The notes: generated by a model from the sequence alone, not told the origin. A stretch of DNA of 7,783 nt from Candidatus Aenigmatarchaeota archaeon (GCA_026397455.1 JAPLUX010000116.1:1-7783), one strand, 5' to 3'. Counted from the stretch's first letter, positions 1 through 5,751 are shown. Numbers and translations are program-made.

Positions 1-173
1 AAACAGATGAATTGGACAAAAAAATCAATGTATTGGTAAAAATTCAGGAAACACTTGTAAGCGGTCAAGAGAAACAAAACCAAATAATACAAAATACAGT
101 TGAACTAATCCAAAAAAATAAATCGTTACCTTCATCTGCAACACATGAAGATTTATACATAGATGTGGTCTAA
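1..173 (+). CDS. C-terminal end of an unknown coiled-coil protein (partial)
   Basis: The frame starting at base 3 is open from the window edge to TAA at 171-173 and gives the last 56 residues of a protein whose start lies outside. It has a heptad-like pattern (LDKKINVLVKIQETL, then a Gln/Asn-rich stretch and IIQNTVELIQKN), which suggests an alpha-helical coiled coil. A short Pro/Ser linker follows, ending in DLYIDVV. No catalytic motif or membrane segment is visible and I do not recognise the family. The other two forward frames are closed by stops within this stretch. That it is a real coding end is fairly likely from composition, but function cannot be read from this tail. Confidence 0.6.
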   Translation, partial: TDELDKKINVLVKIQETLVSGQEKQNQIIQNTVELIQKNKSLPSSATHEDLYIDVV

Positions 174-198
174 AAAAATAATCATCCTTAAAGTTTAA

Positions 199-254
199 AC
201 ACCCAGGCGAAAAAGCAGAAACAGGACACGTGTAACTGGAAATATGCTGGGTGT
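199..254. repeat. 8-bp inverted repeat with 40-bp spacer upstream of the recombinase
   Basis: ACACCCAG at 199-206 is matched exactly by CTGGGTGT at 247-254. The spacer contains a perfect 8-bp palindrome, ACACGTGT (226-233). Together they form a symmetric site between the upstream gene end and the recombinase. It could be a recombinase recognition or crossover site or an RNA stem; the sequence alone does not decide. A further near-palindrome, CGTCTT-T-AAGACG, lies at about 292-304. The rest of the 174-407 gap shows a TATA-like GATATATC near 263-270 and no convincing gene. Confidence 0.4.
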
Positions 255-357
255 AGGCCGTAAGATATATCTGTGACATGGCCCCAAAGGTCGTCTTTAA
301 GACGAGTTCCAAAGAAACGTCCTTGATGGTGAAAGAAGAAACGGGAAGAGGATTAGG

Positions 358-398
358 CCTCCCCTTCCTTTTTTCTTTCTTAACTAAAAGATGGGAGG
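358..398 (+). promoter_or_regulatory. Possible stem masking the recombinase ribosome binding site
   Basis: CCTCCC at 358-363 is complementary to GGGAGG at 393-398, which is the core of the Shine-Dalgarno sequence (GGGAGGGG, 393-400) for the recombinase. If the two pair in the mRNA, ribosome access would be reduced. The stem is only 6 bp with a loop of about 29 nt, so chance pairing is possible. Confidence 0.25.
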
Positions 399-407
399 GG
401 AAAATAA

Positions 408-914
408 ACGAAAGCAGCATTATACGTACGTGTTTCTACTCAGGAACAAAACCCAGATATGCAGAGGAAGGCATTGCTTGAGAAAGTAGAAAGAGAAGGA
501 TGGGACTATGAACTCTTCATGGAGAAGGAATCCTCACGGAAGACAAGACCTATTAAATACGACCTTTATCAACGGCTTCTCAGGAAAGAGTTCGATGCTG
601 TGGTCGTGTGGAAAATAGACCGGTGGGCACGGAGCACCCAGGAACTGAGTAGAGAGGTTACAACGCTGTTCAATAAAGGGGTAAAGTTCATCTCATTGAC
701 CGATAACATCGACTTATCCAGTGCCTCTGGCACGCTCCAGTTCAATATTATCTCTGCCTTTGCTCAGTTTGAGAGAGATACCATCTCAGAAAGAACGAAA
801 GAGGGCTTAAAGGGTAAGAAAAATGTGGGTAAACGGGGAAAAGACAAGAAACGACGTAGAAAGTCTGGATATTACCAGAGATGGATTAATAAAAAGTCAG
901 GGGAAGGGATTTGA
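408..914 (+). CDS. Small serine recombinase (resolvase/invertase family), non-ATG start
   Basis: Site-specific DNA recombinase of the resolvase/invertase class, which cuts and rejoins DNA through a serine-DNA intermediate. Numbered from codon 408, the catalytic set is present: R8 and S10 in LYVRVSTQEQNPD, and D71, R72 and R75 in WKIDRWARS. The helix with AFAQFERDTISERTKEGL follows, then a basic tail (KRGKDKKRRRKSGYYQRW). At 168 residues it is a little short, and the DNA-binding tail is brief. The first ATG (459) would drop the catalytic serine. Homology and a GGGAGGGG ribosome site 7 nt upstream both point to codon 408, which is ACG, immediately after an in-frame TAA (405-407). ACG may be used as a rare start, or the gene is disabled by ATG-to-ACG mutation. 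It is more GC-rich than the operon next door. Confidence 0.85.
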   Translation, partial: TKAALYVRVSTQEQNPDMQRKALLEKVEREGWDYELFMEKESSRKTRPIKYDLYQRLLRKEFDAVVVWKIDRWARSTQELSREVTTLFNKGVKFISLTDNIDLSSASGTLQFNIISAFAQFERDTISERTKEGLKGKKNVGKRGKDKKRRRKSGYYQRWINKKSGEGI

Positions 915-950
915 ACACAAGATTACTGGCATGACAATGATTGACGATGG

Positions 951-969
951 ATAATTAAAATTATTTTTT
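951..969. terminator. Terminator-like hairpin and T-run between convergent genes
   Basis: ATAATT at 951-956 pairs with AATTAT at 959-964 across a 2-nt gap. On the plus strand the T-run 964-969 follows directly, which suits termination of the recombinase transcript. On the minus strand the element overlaps the end of the 397-residue gene, so it could act in both directions. The stem is all A/T and weak; archaeal termination relies mainly on the T-run. Confidence 0.4.
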
Positions 970-2154
970 ACTTCTTTTTAATAGTTTTATATCTTCTTGT
1001 TTAACATTCTTTTTTGTCTCAAAATATTCTATTGTTTTATCGCTTTTTTCTTTTACAATTCTCCTTAAATTAATAGACTCTAAAGCCTGTTGTTGAAGAT
1101 TTACAATACCAAAGTATCTTTTTTTAGTGGAAAAACTCGTTTTTCCGTTTATCTCGTTCAAACCAAACAAAGCATCGTTTGGATATATACTCTCTATTTG
1201 AATATCTTCTTCACTATATTTGTAATATCCATAATCTTCCTTATTTAAAATTCTGGTTGTATTCGCCTTGATATTTTTCTGTTTTTTTAGCCACTCATAA
1301 AATTGTTTCCCTCTCTTTGCGGGACAATGAATTCCACCAAAACTATCAAAACCGTGACCATATGCTAACAAATCTTTTGCAGTTAATACACCGACATCAT
1401 TGATTGCTTTACCATAACTTATATTAACAAAATGAAGAAAATGCTTCTCTTCATATCCCTCTTGACTTAATTTACGCTTTATCGCATCAATGATTGGAGC
1501 ATTTGAGTTGAGTGTTGTCCCATCAAAATCAGCATAAAATGCATTAATACCTAATTTCCGAAGGTAAAAGTCAATTAACTCTTCAGCAAATGCAGGTGCA
1601 ACCATCGGAATATATCCAATAATTTTCTTTTTGTTTCTGATTTGAATGTTATCATAACATTTCTGTAAATACTCAATAAAATCTGTAAAATTCTCAAGAT
1701 TGATTTGTCTTACAACTCTTGGGATTGATGGAATGGCAGTAATATCTGAAAGCGAATATGCTGCATTAATCAATCGTTTAATTTCTTCATCATCAGGAAT
1801 TTTTGGGATGGTCTCTTTATTTTCATTTTTTGGTTCTTTATTTTTATATTCAACAATAGTAATGGATGTAGTATTATCATCCAATCTTTTTTTGTGTTTC
1901 TCGAACGCTTTACTTTTTTTTAGTGTAGTTTTTTTATCTGTATAATAAGTTTTTAGACTATATTCATTAAAACTTATAAAGTGTTCACTTAAATTGGATA
2001 AATTGTTTTGAAAATGTGTATCTTTAAAAAAATCGTTTGTTTCTATTGCTTTGACTGGTGTTTTTATAGGTTCTTTTGCAAGTTTCACGGTTGTTGTTCT
2101 TAAATCAGAATCATCGGAAGTCTTAACATCGGTTACTTCGACTTCTATACTCAT
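961..2154 (-). CDS. Unknown 397-residue protein, possible TIM-barrel core; third gene of the minus-strand operon
   Basis: I do not recognise a named family. Residues 1-100 are polar and begin with an acidic/Thr-rich stretch; residues 104-119 are a Lys/Glu/Asn-rich linker. From about 120 on the sequence alternates predicted strands and helices: ITAIPSIPR (138-146), IIGYIPMVAP (178-187), NAFYADFDG (204-212), HFLHFVNISYGKAIND (238-253) and AYGHGFDSFGGIH (264-276). This beta/alpha rhythm suggests a TIM barrel, and the last segment, with Asp and two His, is a candidate active site. A distant likeness to tRNA-guanine transglycosylase-type barrels is a guess. The tail is basic (LLKRSKK). Its ATG overlaps the PIN gene's TGA (ATGA), so it is probably made by translational coupling; no good ribosome site is visible. 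No signal peptide or membrane segment is seen. That it is a gene is secure; its role is not. Confidence 0.8.
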   Translation of the reverse strand: MSIEVEVTDVKTSDDSDLRTTTVKLAKEPIKTPVKAIETNDFFKDTHFQNNLSNLSEHFISFNEYSLKTYYTDKKTTLKKSKAFEKHKKRLDDNTTSITIVEYKNKEPKNENKETIPKIPDDEEIKRLINAAYSLSDITAIPSIPRVVRQINLENFTDFIEYLQKCYDNIQIRNKKKIIGYIPMVAPAFAEELIDFYLRKLGINAFYADFDGTTLNSNAPIIDAIKRKLSQEGYEEKHFLHFVNISYGKAINDVGVLTAKDLLAYGHGFDSFGGIHCPAKRGKQFYEWLKKQKNIKANTTRILNKEDYGYYKYSEEDIQIESIYPNDALFGLNEINGKTSFSTKKRYFGIVNLQQQALESINLRRIVKEKSDKTIEYFETKKNVKQEDIKLLKRSKK

Positions 2155-2621
2155 GTTATCAACTTATCCAACATTTCTTTTTTTATACGAAAATTTGATT
2201 TGGAAATGTTATGATAAACCATTTCACATTCAGATTGAGATATATCGCCATTCTCCTTTTCCCACAATGCAAGTCCTATTAAGCCTGATGTTCTTAAATG
2301 CAATTTTTTACTTATATCTCTTGCGTGTCCATCGTCCAAGAAGCATATATACTTATTTCTGCATTTATTGTATTCTAAACCAATAGATAAAACACCTATT
2401 TCTCCTTGATGGAGAGTTGGGTATCTTCTGGTAAGATAATCAAAATGTTCATTAAGACATTCTTCAATAGTAAAAAAATCAATGAATTCTCTAAAACAAG
2501 AGAAGGTATTCCTGTTAATTTCTATTTCGTTGTATACCTGCTGAGGAATAACAAGATTGTAGTTCCTTTTTATACAGTTATTAAGAAAATTTGGAAATTT
2601 TGCTTCTTGGAAAATACACAC
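2151..2621 (-). CDS. PIN-domain-like nuclease (DUF3368-type), N-terminus apparently incomplete
   Basis: PIN proteins are metal-dependent ribonucleases and often the toxin of toxin-antitoxin pairs. The C-terminal half carries the typical signature FLDDGHARDISKKLHLR (94-110) followed by TSGLIGLALWEK (111-122). E32 (QVYNEIE) and E74 (HQGEIG) fit the second and third acidic positions. The first, normally in an N-terminal hydrophobic-DSS/DTS motif, is absent. The only plausible start is GTG at 2621-2619, whose G is shared with the upstream gene's TAG (TAGTG); the in-frame codons just before it read R-S-T-I after a TAA. In the upstream gene's frame the preceding codon is GAT, so one extra T (GATTCT) would give DSTIVCIF and join the two genes in one frame. 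This is either a coupled two-gene design with a variant domain or a frameshift. Its end overlaps the next gene by 4 nt. Confidence 0.75.
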   Translation of the reverse strand: MCIFQEAKFPNFLNNCIKRNYNLVIPQQVYNEIEINRNTFSCFREFIDFFTIEECLNEHFDYLTRRYPTLHQGEIGVLSIGLEYNKCRNKYICFLDDGHARDISKKLHLRTSGLIGLALWEKENGDISQSECEMVYHNISKSNFRIKKEMLDKLIT

Positions 2622-3094
2622 TATTGTAGATCTTTAATTCCGGATTCGGCAGTAAATTCTGGAAAGGAAATATAGGTAAATACTAACAATTCGTCTCTGG
2701 TAAGGTCATTTAAAAAATTCTTAAAATCTTCAATAACATCTAATTTTTCTTTTGATAATCTCAATTCTAATTTTTTAAATATTTCAGTGCCAATGTCGGA
2801 GATTACATATCCTTCATCTTTTTTCTCGACTAATTTATAAGAATTTAAATTACTCAGAGACTTTTCAGCGACTTCGCTATAAGGGCCAAAAGTATGTGCT
2901 ATAAAATCTGCACTTGGGAACATTTCTTTGATAAAATTTAAAACTAAAAAAATTTCTTTTTGAAAAAAAAGGTCGTTTCTTATTGGTTCACGATTTTTAG
3001 AATTTAGTAATGCCAGTATAGTCAATTCAAAATCTGATATATTTTTGGTAATTAATTCGATGATTTTTTGATATTTTACTTTGTCCACGGGCAT
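2621..3094 (-). CDS. YwgA-like winged-helix protein, first gene of the operon (possible antitoxin/regulator)
   Basis: 157 residues. The pattern resembles the YwgA group, which I regard as related to the Panacea/SocA-type antitoxin fold: a helical start (ISDFELTILALLNSK), FFQKEIFLVLNFI, the turn HTFGPYSEVAEKSLSNL, then a wing with GYVISDIGTEIF. The C-terminal part (LTRDELLVFTYISFPEFT) ends in AESGIKDLQ. A role as DNA-binding regulator or antitoxin is inferred from fold and position. It leads a minus-strand operon and its stop shares a base with the GTG start of the PIN gene. The start ATG (3094-3092) has no strong ribosome site; the TATA-like element at 3150-3157 lies at a distance allowing a leader of roughly 35 nt. 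There is no membrane segment. Moderately confident in the family, low in the function. Confidence 0.75.
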   Translation of the reverse strand: MPVDKVKYQKIIELITKNISDFELTILALLNSKNREPIRNDLFFQKEIFLVLNFIKEMFPSADFIAHTFGPYSEVAEKSLSNLNSYKLVEKKDEGYVISDIGTEIFKKLELRLSKEKLDVIEDFKNFLNDLTRDELLVFTYISFPEFTAESGIKDLQ

Positions 3095-3143
3095 TTTATC
3101 GCTTTCTATTTCTTGGGAATGTTTTTAGGGATTATGTCTTTTG

Positions 3144-3159
3144 AGTATTTATATATACT
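3144..3159. promoter_or_regulatory. Shared TATA region of the divergent operons
   Basis: The 101-bp gap between the genes starting at 3094 (minus) and 3196 (plus) contains AGTAT (3144-3148) and ATACT (3155-3159) as an inverted pair around TTATAT. TTTATATATA reads as an archaeal TATA box on the plus strand, and AGTATATATAAA on the minus strand follows A-rich sequence suitable as a BRE. Predicted start points about 25 nt away fall near 3178 (plus) and 3128 (minus). The two transcripts probably share or compete for this site, so a repressor binding here would control both sides. Confidence 0.5.
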
Positions 3160-3195
3160 TTTTATTCTATAACAAGATGAACTGGCGAGGAGATA

Positions 3196-3696
3196 ATGAT
3201 GAAAGAAATTGAATTTCAAATCAAATATAAACAATTGTATTTTGATGATGTGATTTATGTTTTTCAAACCTTGAAAAATACAACGAGAAATTTTTTTATG
3301 GAAGATAAATATTGGTTAGAAGATGATACGTATCAATTTTTTTTAGATAATAACATTGATATTAAAAAAGAAGATTATTATCAAGTAATCCCAGAATTGA
3401 AAACAATAATCAGACGAGGATTAACTTTTGAAATAACTGAATGGGAAAAGGGAAGTCTAACAATTAAAGCCACAATTGCCTTTGGAGAAGCACTAGTTCC
3501 ATTTGTTAGTGTTATAAATCTGCCTTCAGGAATAACAATTGCAGTTCTTTTTAAATTAATGTTTGATATGTATTCAAAACATGAAAAAGAATATGATGAA
3601 AGAATTCAGCGATTATTAAAAAATTGGAAAAAAACATCTAAAAAAAGAGATAGAGAACAACGAGGTATTGAATATTATATGGTTAGAATAAGATAA
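3196..3696 (+). CDS. Unknown 166-residue protein with hydrophobic central segment, divergent from the PIN operon
   Basis: Not recognised. The N-terminal 80 residues are charged and rich in aromatic residues (YFDDVIYVFQ, YWLEDDTYQFF). Next comes WEKGSLTIKATIAFGE and a hydrophobic stretch (about 99-123, ALVPFVSVINLPSGITIAVLFK) that could be a membrane hairpin or a buried core. A very basic, probably helical tail follows (KNWKKTSKKRDREQR). The GS turn followed by hydrophobic helices reminds me of small effector-associated domains near defence genes, but this is only a resemblance. The ribosome site GAGGAG (3187-3192) lies 3 nt from the first ATG (3196) and 6 nt from the second (3199), so the second is the likelier start. 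It faces the PIN operon across the shared promoter. The next repeat begins 5 nt after its stop. Confidence 0.7.
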   Translation: MMKEIEFQIKYKQLYFDDVIYVFQTLKNTTRNFFMEDKYWLEDDTYQFFLDNNIDIKKEDYYQVIPELKTIIRRGLTFEITEWEKGSLTIKATIAFGEALVPFVSVINLPSGITIAVLFKLMFDMYSKHEKEYDERIQRLLKNWKKTSKKRDREQRGIEYYMVRIR

Positions 3697-3700
3697 TGAC

Positions 3701-3798
3701 TCAATTAAGATATTTTAATTAGTGGTTGACTACCATCGGTCAATAGACATCCAACCAGTTGATGGTTGATTATCGACCTTTGTAATAAAATGATGATG
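3701..3798 (+). repeat. Diverged intergenic repeat, copy A
   Basis: This stretch aligns in the same orientation with copy B at 5763-5868. Shared landmarks in order are TCAATTAA (3701 and 5763), ACCATCGGTCAATWGACA (3732-3749 and 5799-5816, one mismatch), AGTTGATG (3757-3764 and 5824-5831), and TGTRATAAAATGRYGATG (3781-3798 and 5851-5868). Weaker similarity continues for perhaps 30 bp beyond. Copy A is rich in GTTGA/TCAAC units that fold on themselves. It starts immediately after the 166-residue gene. It may belong to a dispersed REP- or MITE-like family; no transposase is attached. Confidence 0.6.
3738..3778. repeat. Hairpin inside repeat copy A
   Basis: CAACCA (3752-3757) and TGGTTG (3763-3768) form a perfect 6-bp stem around the 5-nt loop GTTGA. 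The stem extends outward, with a bulge, through GGTCAATA (3738-3745) pairing with TATCGACC (3771-3778), apart from one mismatch. Such a fold is usual in palindromic intergenic repeats and could also act at the 3' end of the upstream transcript. There is no T-run directly after it. Confidence 0.5.
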
Positions 3799-3974
3799 CG
3801 ATACCCGACCTTGGTATCGGTTCCTTTGAAAAATCATCGTAGAGCCTTCTGCTTGCCCTTGGATGGGAACTTGAATTTATCAAAACGATATAGTTAGATA
3901 CTACTCAAGGGATACTGTCGTTTGCCGGTTTACAGAAAGAACAATGGGACGAACCGAAAAAAGAGACAAAAAAG
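3789..3974 (+). pseudogene. Possible remnant reading frame joined to the helix-hairpin-helix gene
   Basis: The frame of the downstream gene (start 3975) stays open back to 3789 apart from two TAG codons (3840-3842 and 3891-3893). The pieces look protein-like: IPDLGIGSFEKSS, LLLALGWELEFIKTI and GILSFAGLQKEQWDEPKKE. The last resembles the C-terminal ILxFAGxWKDxDE motif common in small antitoxins. It may be the remains of an antitoxin gene that once preceded 3975. The stretch is short, begins inside the end of repeat A, and has no start codon with a ribosome site, so chance is a real alternative. Confidence 0.25.
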
Positions 3975-4478
3975 ATGAACATAGAAGAAAAATTGACATG
4001 GTATAAAAAAGAATTTGAAATAATTAACAGCAAAATAAAAACTAAAAAATCTTTATCGCATTATGATTTTTTAAGAATAAGAAATTATAAACTTCAAAGT
4101 TTAAGTAATGCAGAAGAACAAAAAGTTATGGATGTAACTGAAGCAGCGTTTAATTTAGCAGAGCAAGACCAGATTGAAAAATCCGTCAATAAATTAACAG
4201 AATTGAATGGAGTAAGAATTCCAATAGCGTCTGCGATTCTTGCGATGCGATTCCCCGAAAGATATGCAATAATTGACGGGCGAGTCATCGGACAATTAGA
4301 AAAAGAAGGATTTATAACAGAATTAGAAAAAGAAGAGTTGCAAGACTATTCAACAAATCCAAAAATCTATAAAAAATATTTAGAATTGATGAAGAAATTG
4401 GCTAATGAAAAAAATATAAAATTAAGAGAGTTTGAGCGAGGTTTATTTGAAAGAAGTTACGAGAAAAACGATTGTTGA
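3975..4478 (+). CDS. Helix-hairpin-helix protein, HhH-GPD-like (unknown substrate)
   Basis: 167 residues, mostly helical and charged. Residues 74-103 carry the diagnostic stretch: LTELNGVRIPIASAIL followed by the FPERYAIIDGRV segment. The first part fits the hairpin of helix-hairpin-helix DNA-binding proteins (LxGVGxxxASAIL). The IID at 99-101 sits where HhH-GPD base-excision glycosylases keep their catalytic Asp, and R103 follows. The lysine used by bifunctional glycosylases is not seen in the hairpin. DNA binding is a reasonable inference; glycosylase activity is not shown, and many short relatives are uncharacterised. The start ATG 3975 has only a weak purine-rich ribosome site (AAAGAGACAAAAAAG), and the same frame extends upstream into a possible remnant. 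It lies between the two repeat copies, upstream of the cysteine-cluster gene but separated by a terminator and a separate promoter. Confidence 0.75.
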   Translation: MNIEEKLTWYKKEFEIINSKIKTKKSLSHYDFLRIRNYKLQSLSNAEEQKVMDVTEAAFNLAEQDQIEKSVNKLTELNGVRIPIASAILAMRFPERYAIIDGRVIGQLEKEGFITELEKEELQDYSTNPKIYKKYLELMKKLANEKNIKLREFERGLFERSYEKNDC

Positions 4479-4552
4479 TTATTCAGATTTTATACACAAC
4501 TTTACATTCATGTATTTTGCTTAGAAAATCATTTGACTTAAAAAGACTGTGT

Positions 4553-4585
4553 TCTGTTTTAAACAGACCCCTTAGAAGTTTTTTT
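4553..4585 (+). terminator. Inverted repeat plus T-run after the HhH gene
   Basis: TCTGTTT (4553-4559) and AAACAGA (4561-4567) are perfectly inverted about one T, and a run of seven T (4579-4585) follows 11 nt later. The T-run is the feature archaeal polymerase responds to. It separates the HhH gene from the next transcription unit. The rest of 4479-4610 shows nothing gene-like. Confidence 0.4.
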
Positions 4586-4614
4586 ATCCTCCCCGCCTTT
4601 CGCCATCCCCTTAC

Positions 4615-4628
4615 GATATATCTATATC
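4615..4628 (+). promoter_or_regulatory. TATA region of the cysteine-cluster gene
   Basis: GATATATCTATATC contains two overlapping TATA-like hexamers. A start point about 25 nt downstream would fall at roughly 4643-4652, inside the 18-bp palindrome that follows, leaving a leader of about 50 nt before ATG 4700. Confidence 0.45.
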
Positions 4629-4640
4629 ATAAGTAGGCAA

Positions 4641-4658
4641 AATAGCGTATACGCTATT
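4641..4658. promoter_or_regulatory. Perfect 18-bp palindrome, likely operator
   Basis: AATAGCGTATACGCTATT is identical to its reverse complement. It lies 13 nt after the TATA region and about 40 nt before the cysteine-cluster gene, so it probably covers the transcription start. This is the classic place for a dimeric repressor to block initiation. Its GC-rich arms stand out from the AT-rich surroundings, which makes a chance palindrome less likely. Which regulator binds is unknown. Confidence 0.55.
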
Positions 4659-4699
4659 GCACAAATTTATTAAGGTTCTCTTGGCTATGACCAGGAGAG

Positions 4700-5434
4700 A
4701 TGAGTAGAAATATTGTTTTACCGTATAAGGAGTGCCCAAATAGATGTGGTTTTTTTGTTTTTACCAATGTCTGTCCAATCTGTCATAATCAATTAAAACC
4801 AATACCAATTCAAAAACAAAAAGAACTCAGTTCCGACACTAAAGAGTTGTTTCAATTCCGAAAACACATTTACGCCTTATTATATCCTATGCTAACTGAA
4901 TTTGCTGACTGTTCAATCTGTGGCATCTGTTGTTTATACGACGATGTTCCATTGCTTTCAAGCGACATTAAAACGATAACAAAGGATTTAAAAATTAGGG
5001 AAGAGGAGTTCATCCATAAATATTCCCAAAAATCAGACAGCAATGAAGTATCAAAAATAATTATGACTAAGCCATGTTCGTTTTTGAAAAATAATCAATG
5101 TAGCATTTATCAAAGTAGACCTATGACGTGTAAATGGTATCCGATATATTTTACTCCTGGATTCCCTCCATATTTAGAAATTAGAGGAATTGAATGGTGT
5201 ATGCTCTCAACTCATTTTTATCACGGGTTTTTGGAGTTTTACCCGAAATATGACCCTGGATTAGAACCACGCATCCGGAAAATGGATGAAGCACTTGAAA
5301 ATAATCCAGATAAAAACAAAGGTTTGCCCATTAATGTATATCTACCAATTAGAAATATCTACAAATATTTGCTTTGGTTGAATTCAGAATCAGATGAAGA
5401 ATACGAAAAAGAAATTAAAGATTTACCTTTTTAA
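4700..5434 (+). CDS. CxxCxxCC (YkgJ-type) cysteine-cluster protein with N-terminal zinc-ribbon-like motif
   Basis: 244 residues. The core matches the YkgJ/CxxCxxCC family, proposed to bind iron-sulfur or zinc ions: C71-x2-C74-x2-C77-C78, then C126-x7-C134, the SRPMTCKWYP motif (R140, P141, C144, Y147, P148) and C167. N-terminal to it is a separate pair of knuckles, C12-x3-C16 and C25-x2-C28, which looks like a small zinc ribbon and is an addition to the usual domain. The C-terminal 70 residues are acidic and aromatic without a known motif. No signal peptide or membrane segment is seen, so it is probably cytoplasmic. The ATG has an AGGAG site (4693-4697), though the spacing is very short. The family's biochemical role is unsettled. 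The palindrome upstream suggests repressor control. Confidence 0.85.
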   Translation: MSRNIVLPYKECPNRCGFFVFTNVCPICHNQLKPIPIQKQKELSSDTKELFQFRKHIYALLYPMLTEFADCSICGICCLYDDVPLLSSDIKTITKDLKIREEEFIHKYSQKSDSNEVSKIIMTKPCSFLKNNQCSIYQSRPMTCKWYPIYFTPGFPPYLEIRGIEWCMLSTHFYHGFLEFYPKYDPGLEPRIRKMDEALENNPDKNKGLPINVYLPIRNIYKYLLWLNSESDEEYEKEIKDLPF

Positions 5435-5488
5435 ATTTGTATTGTGCTATTAATAAAAACTGAAAAAACGTCCCTTTTCTATCATCCA

Positions 5489-5740
5489 TCATTTTCTATC
5501 AATCTGTTCTACTACTCGAAAATCATATTCCATATTATTAATCTTACATTTTCCGTTCCAGATACTATTCGAGAATTCTACCCCACAGGAAACCTCGCAA
5601 TTTCTATCGCCATATTTTTCTCTTAATTTTTTTCTTACCGCTCTTGTGATTCTTTTCTGACTCAGTTTTGAGAATGTTTGAATTTTAGCAAGACCTGGTA
5701 ATTCAGCAGTAAATCCATTATCAACAATTAATATCAGCAT
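5489..5740 (-). CDS. Small hypothetical protein, 83 residues, possibly N-terminally truncated
   Basis: Not recognised. Composition looks protein-like: a basic helix (QKRITRAVRKKLREKYGDR), then short segments CEVSCGVEFSNSIWNG and KCKINNMEYDFRV with the alternation of beta-strands. Three cysteines fall in the second half. It is convergent with the cysteine-cluster gene, 54 nt from its stop. The ATG at 5740 has no ribosome site, and the frame upstream closes quickly at the palindrome next to repeat B. The gene may have lost its beginning to that repeat, or it may start elsewhere, or be chance. No other ORF accounts well for this stretch. Confidence 0.4.
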   Translation of the reverse strand: MLILIVDNGFTAELPGLAKIQTFSKLSQKRITRAVRKKLREKYGDRNCEVSCGVEFSNSIWNGKCKINNMEYDFRVVEQIDRK

Positions 5741-5751
5741 TTGATGGTTTG

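Noticed and set aside
25..420. 131-codon open frame on the minus strand
   Set aside because: It lies antisense to the partial coiled-coil gene and the recombinase leader, has odd hydrophobic and Cys/Phe-rich composition, and lacks a ribosome site.
278..481. 67-codon plus-strand frame before the recombinase
   Set aside because: Its second half is the out-of-frame reading of the recombinase N-terminus and it has no ribosome site.
2615..2640. Programmed -1 frameshift between the winged-helix and PIN frames
   Set aside because: The sequence around GAATTAAAGATCT has no slippery heptamer allowing re-pairing in the -1 frame. A base loss or coupled re-initiation explains it better.
1700..2675. Plus-strand open frames at 1700-1945, 2051-2386 and 2406-2675
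   Set aside because: All are antisense to the well-supported minus-strand operon and have the Phe/Leu/Ser-rich composition typical of reverse-strand readings.
4094..4288. 64-codon minus-strand frame
   Set aside because: Antisense to the HhH gene, no ribosome site, no recognisable motif.
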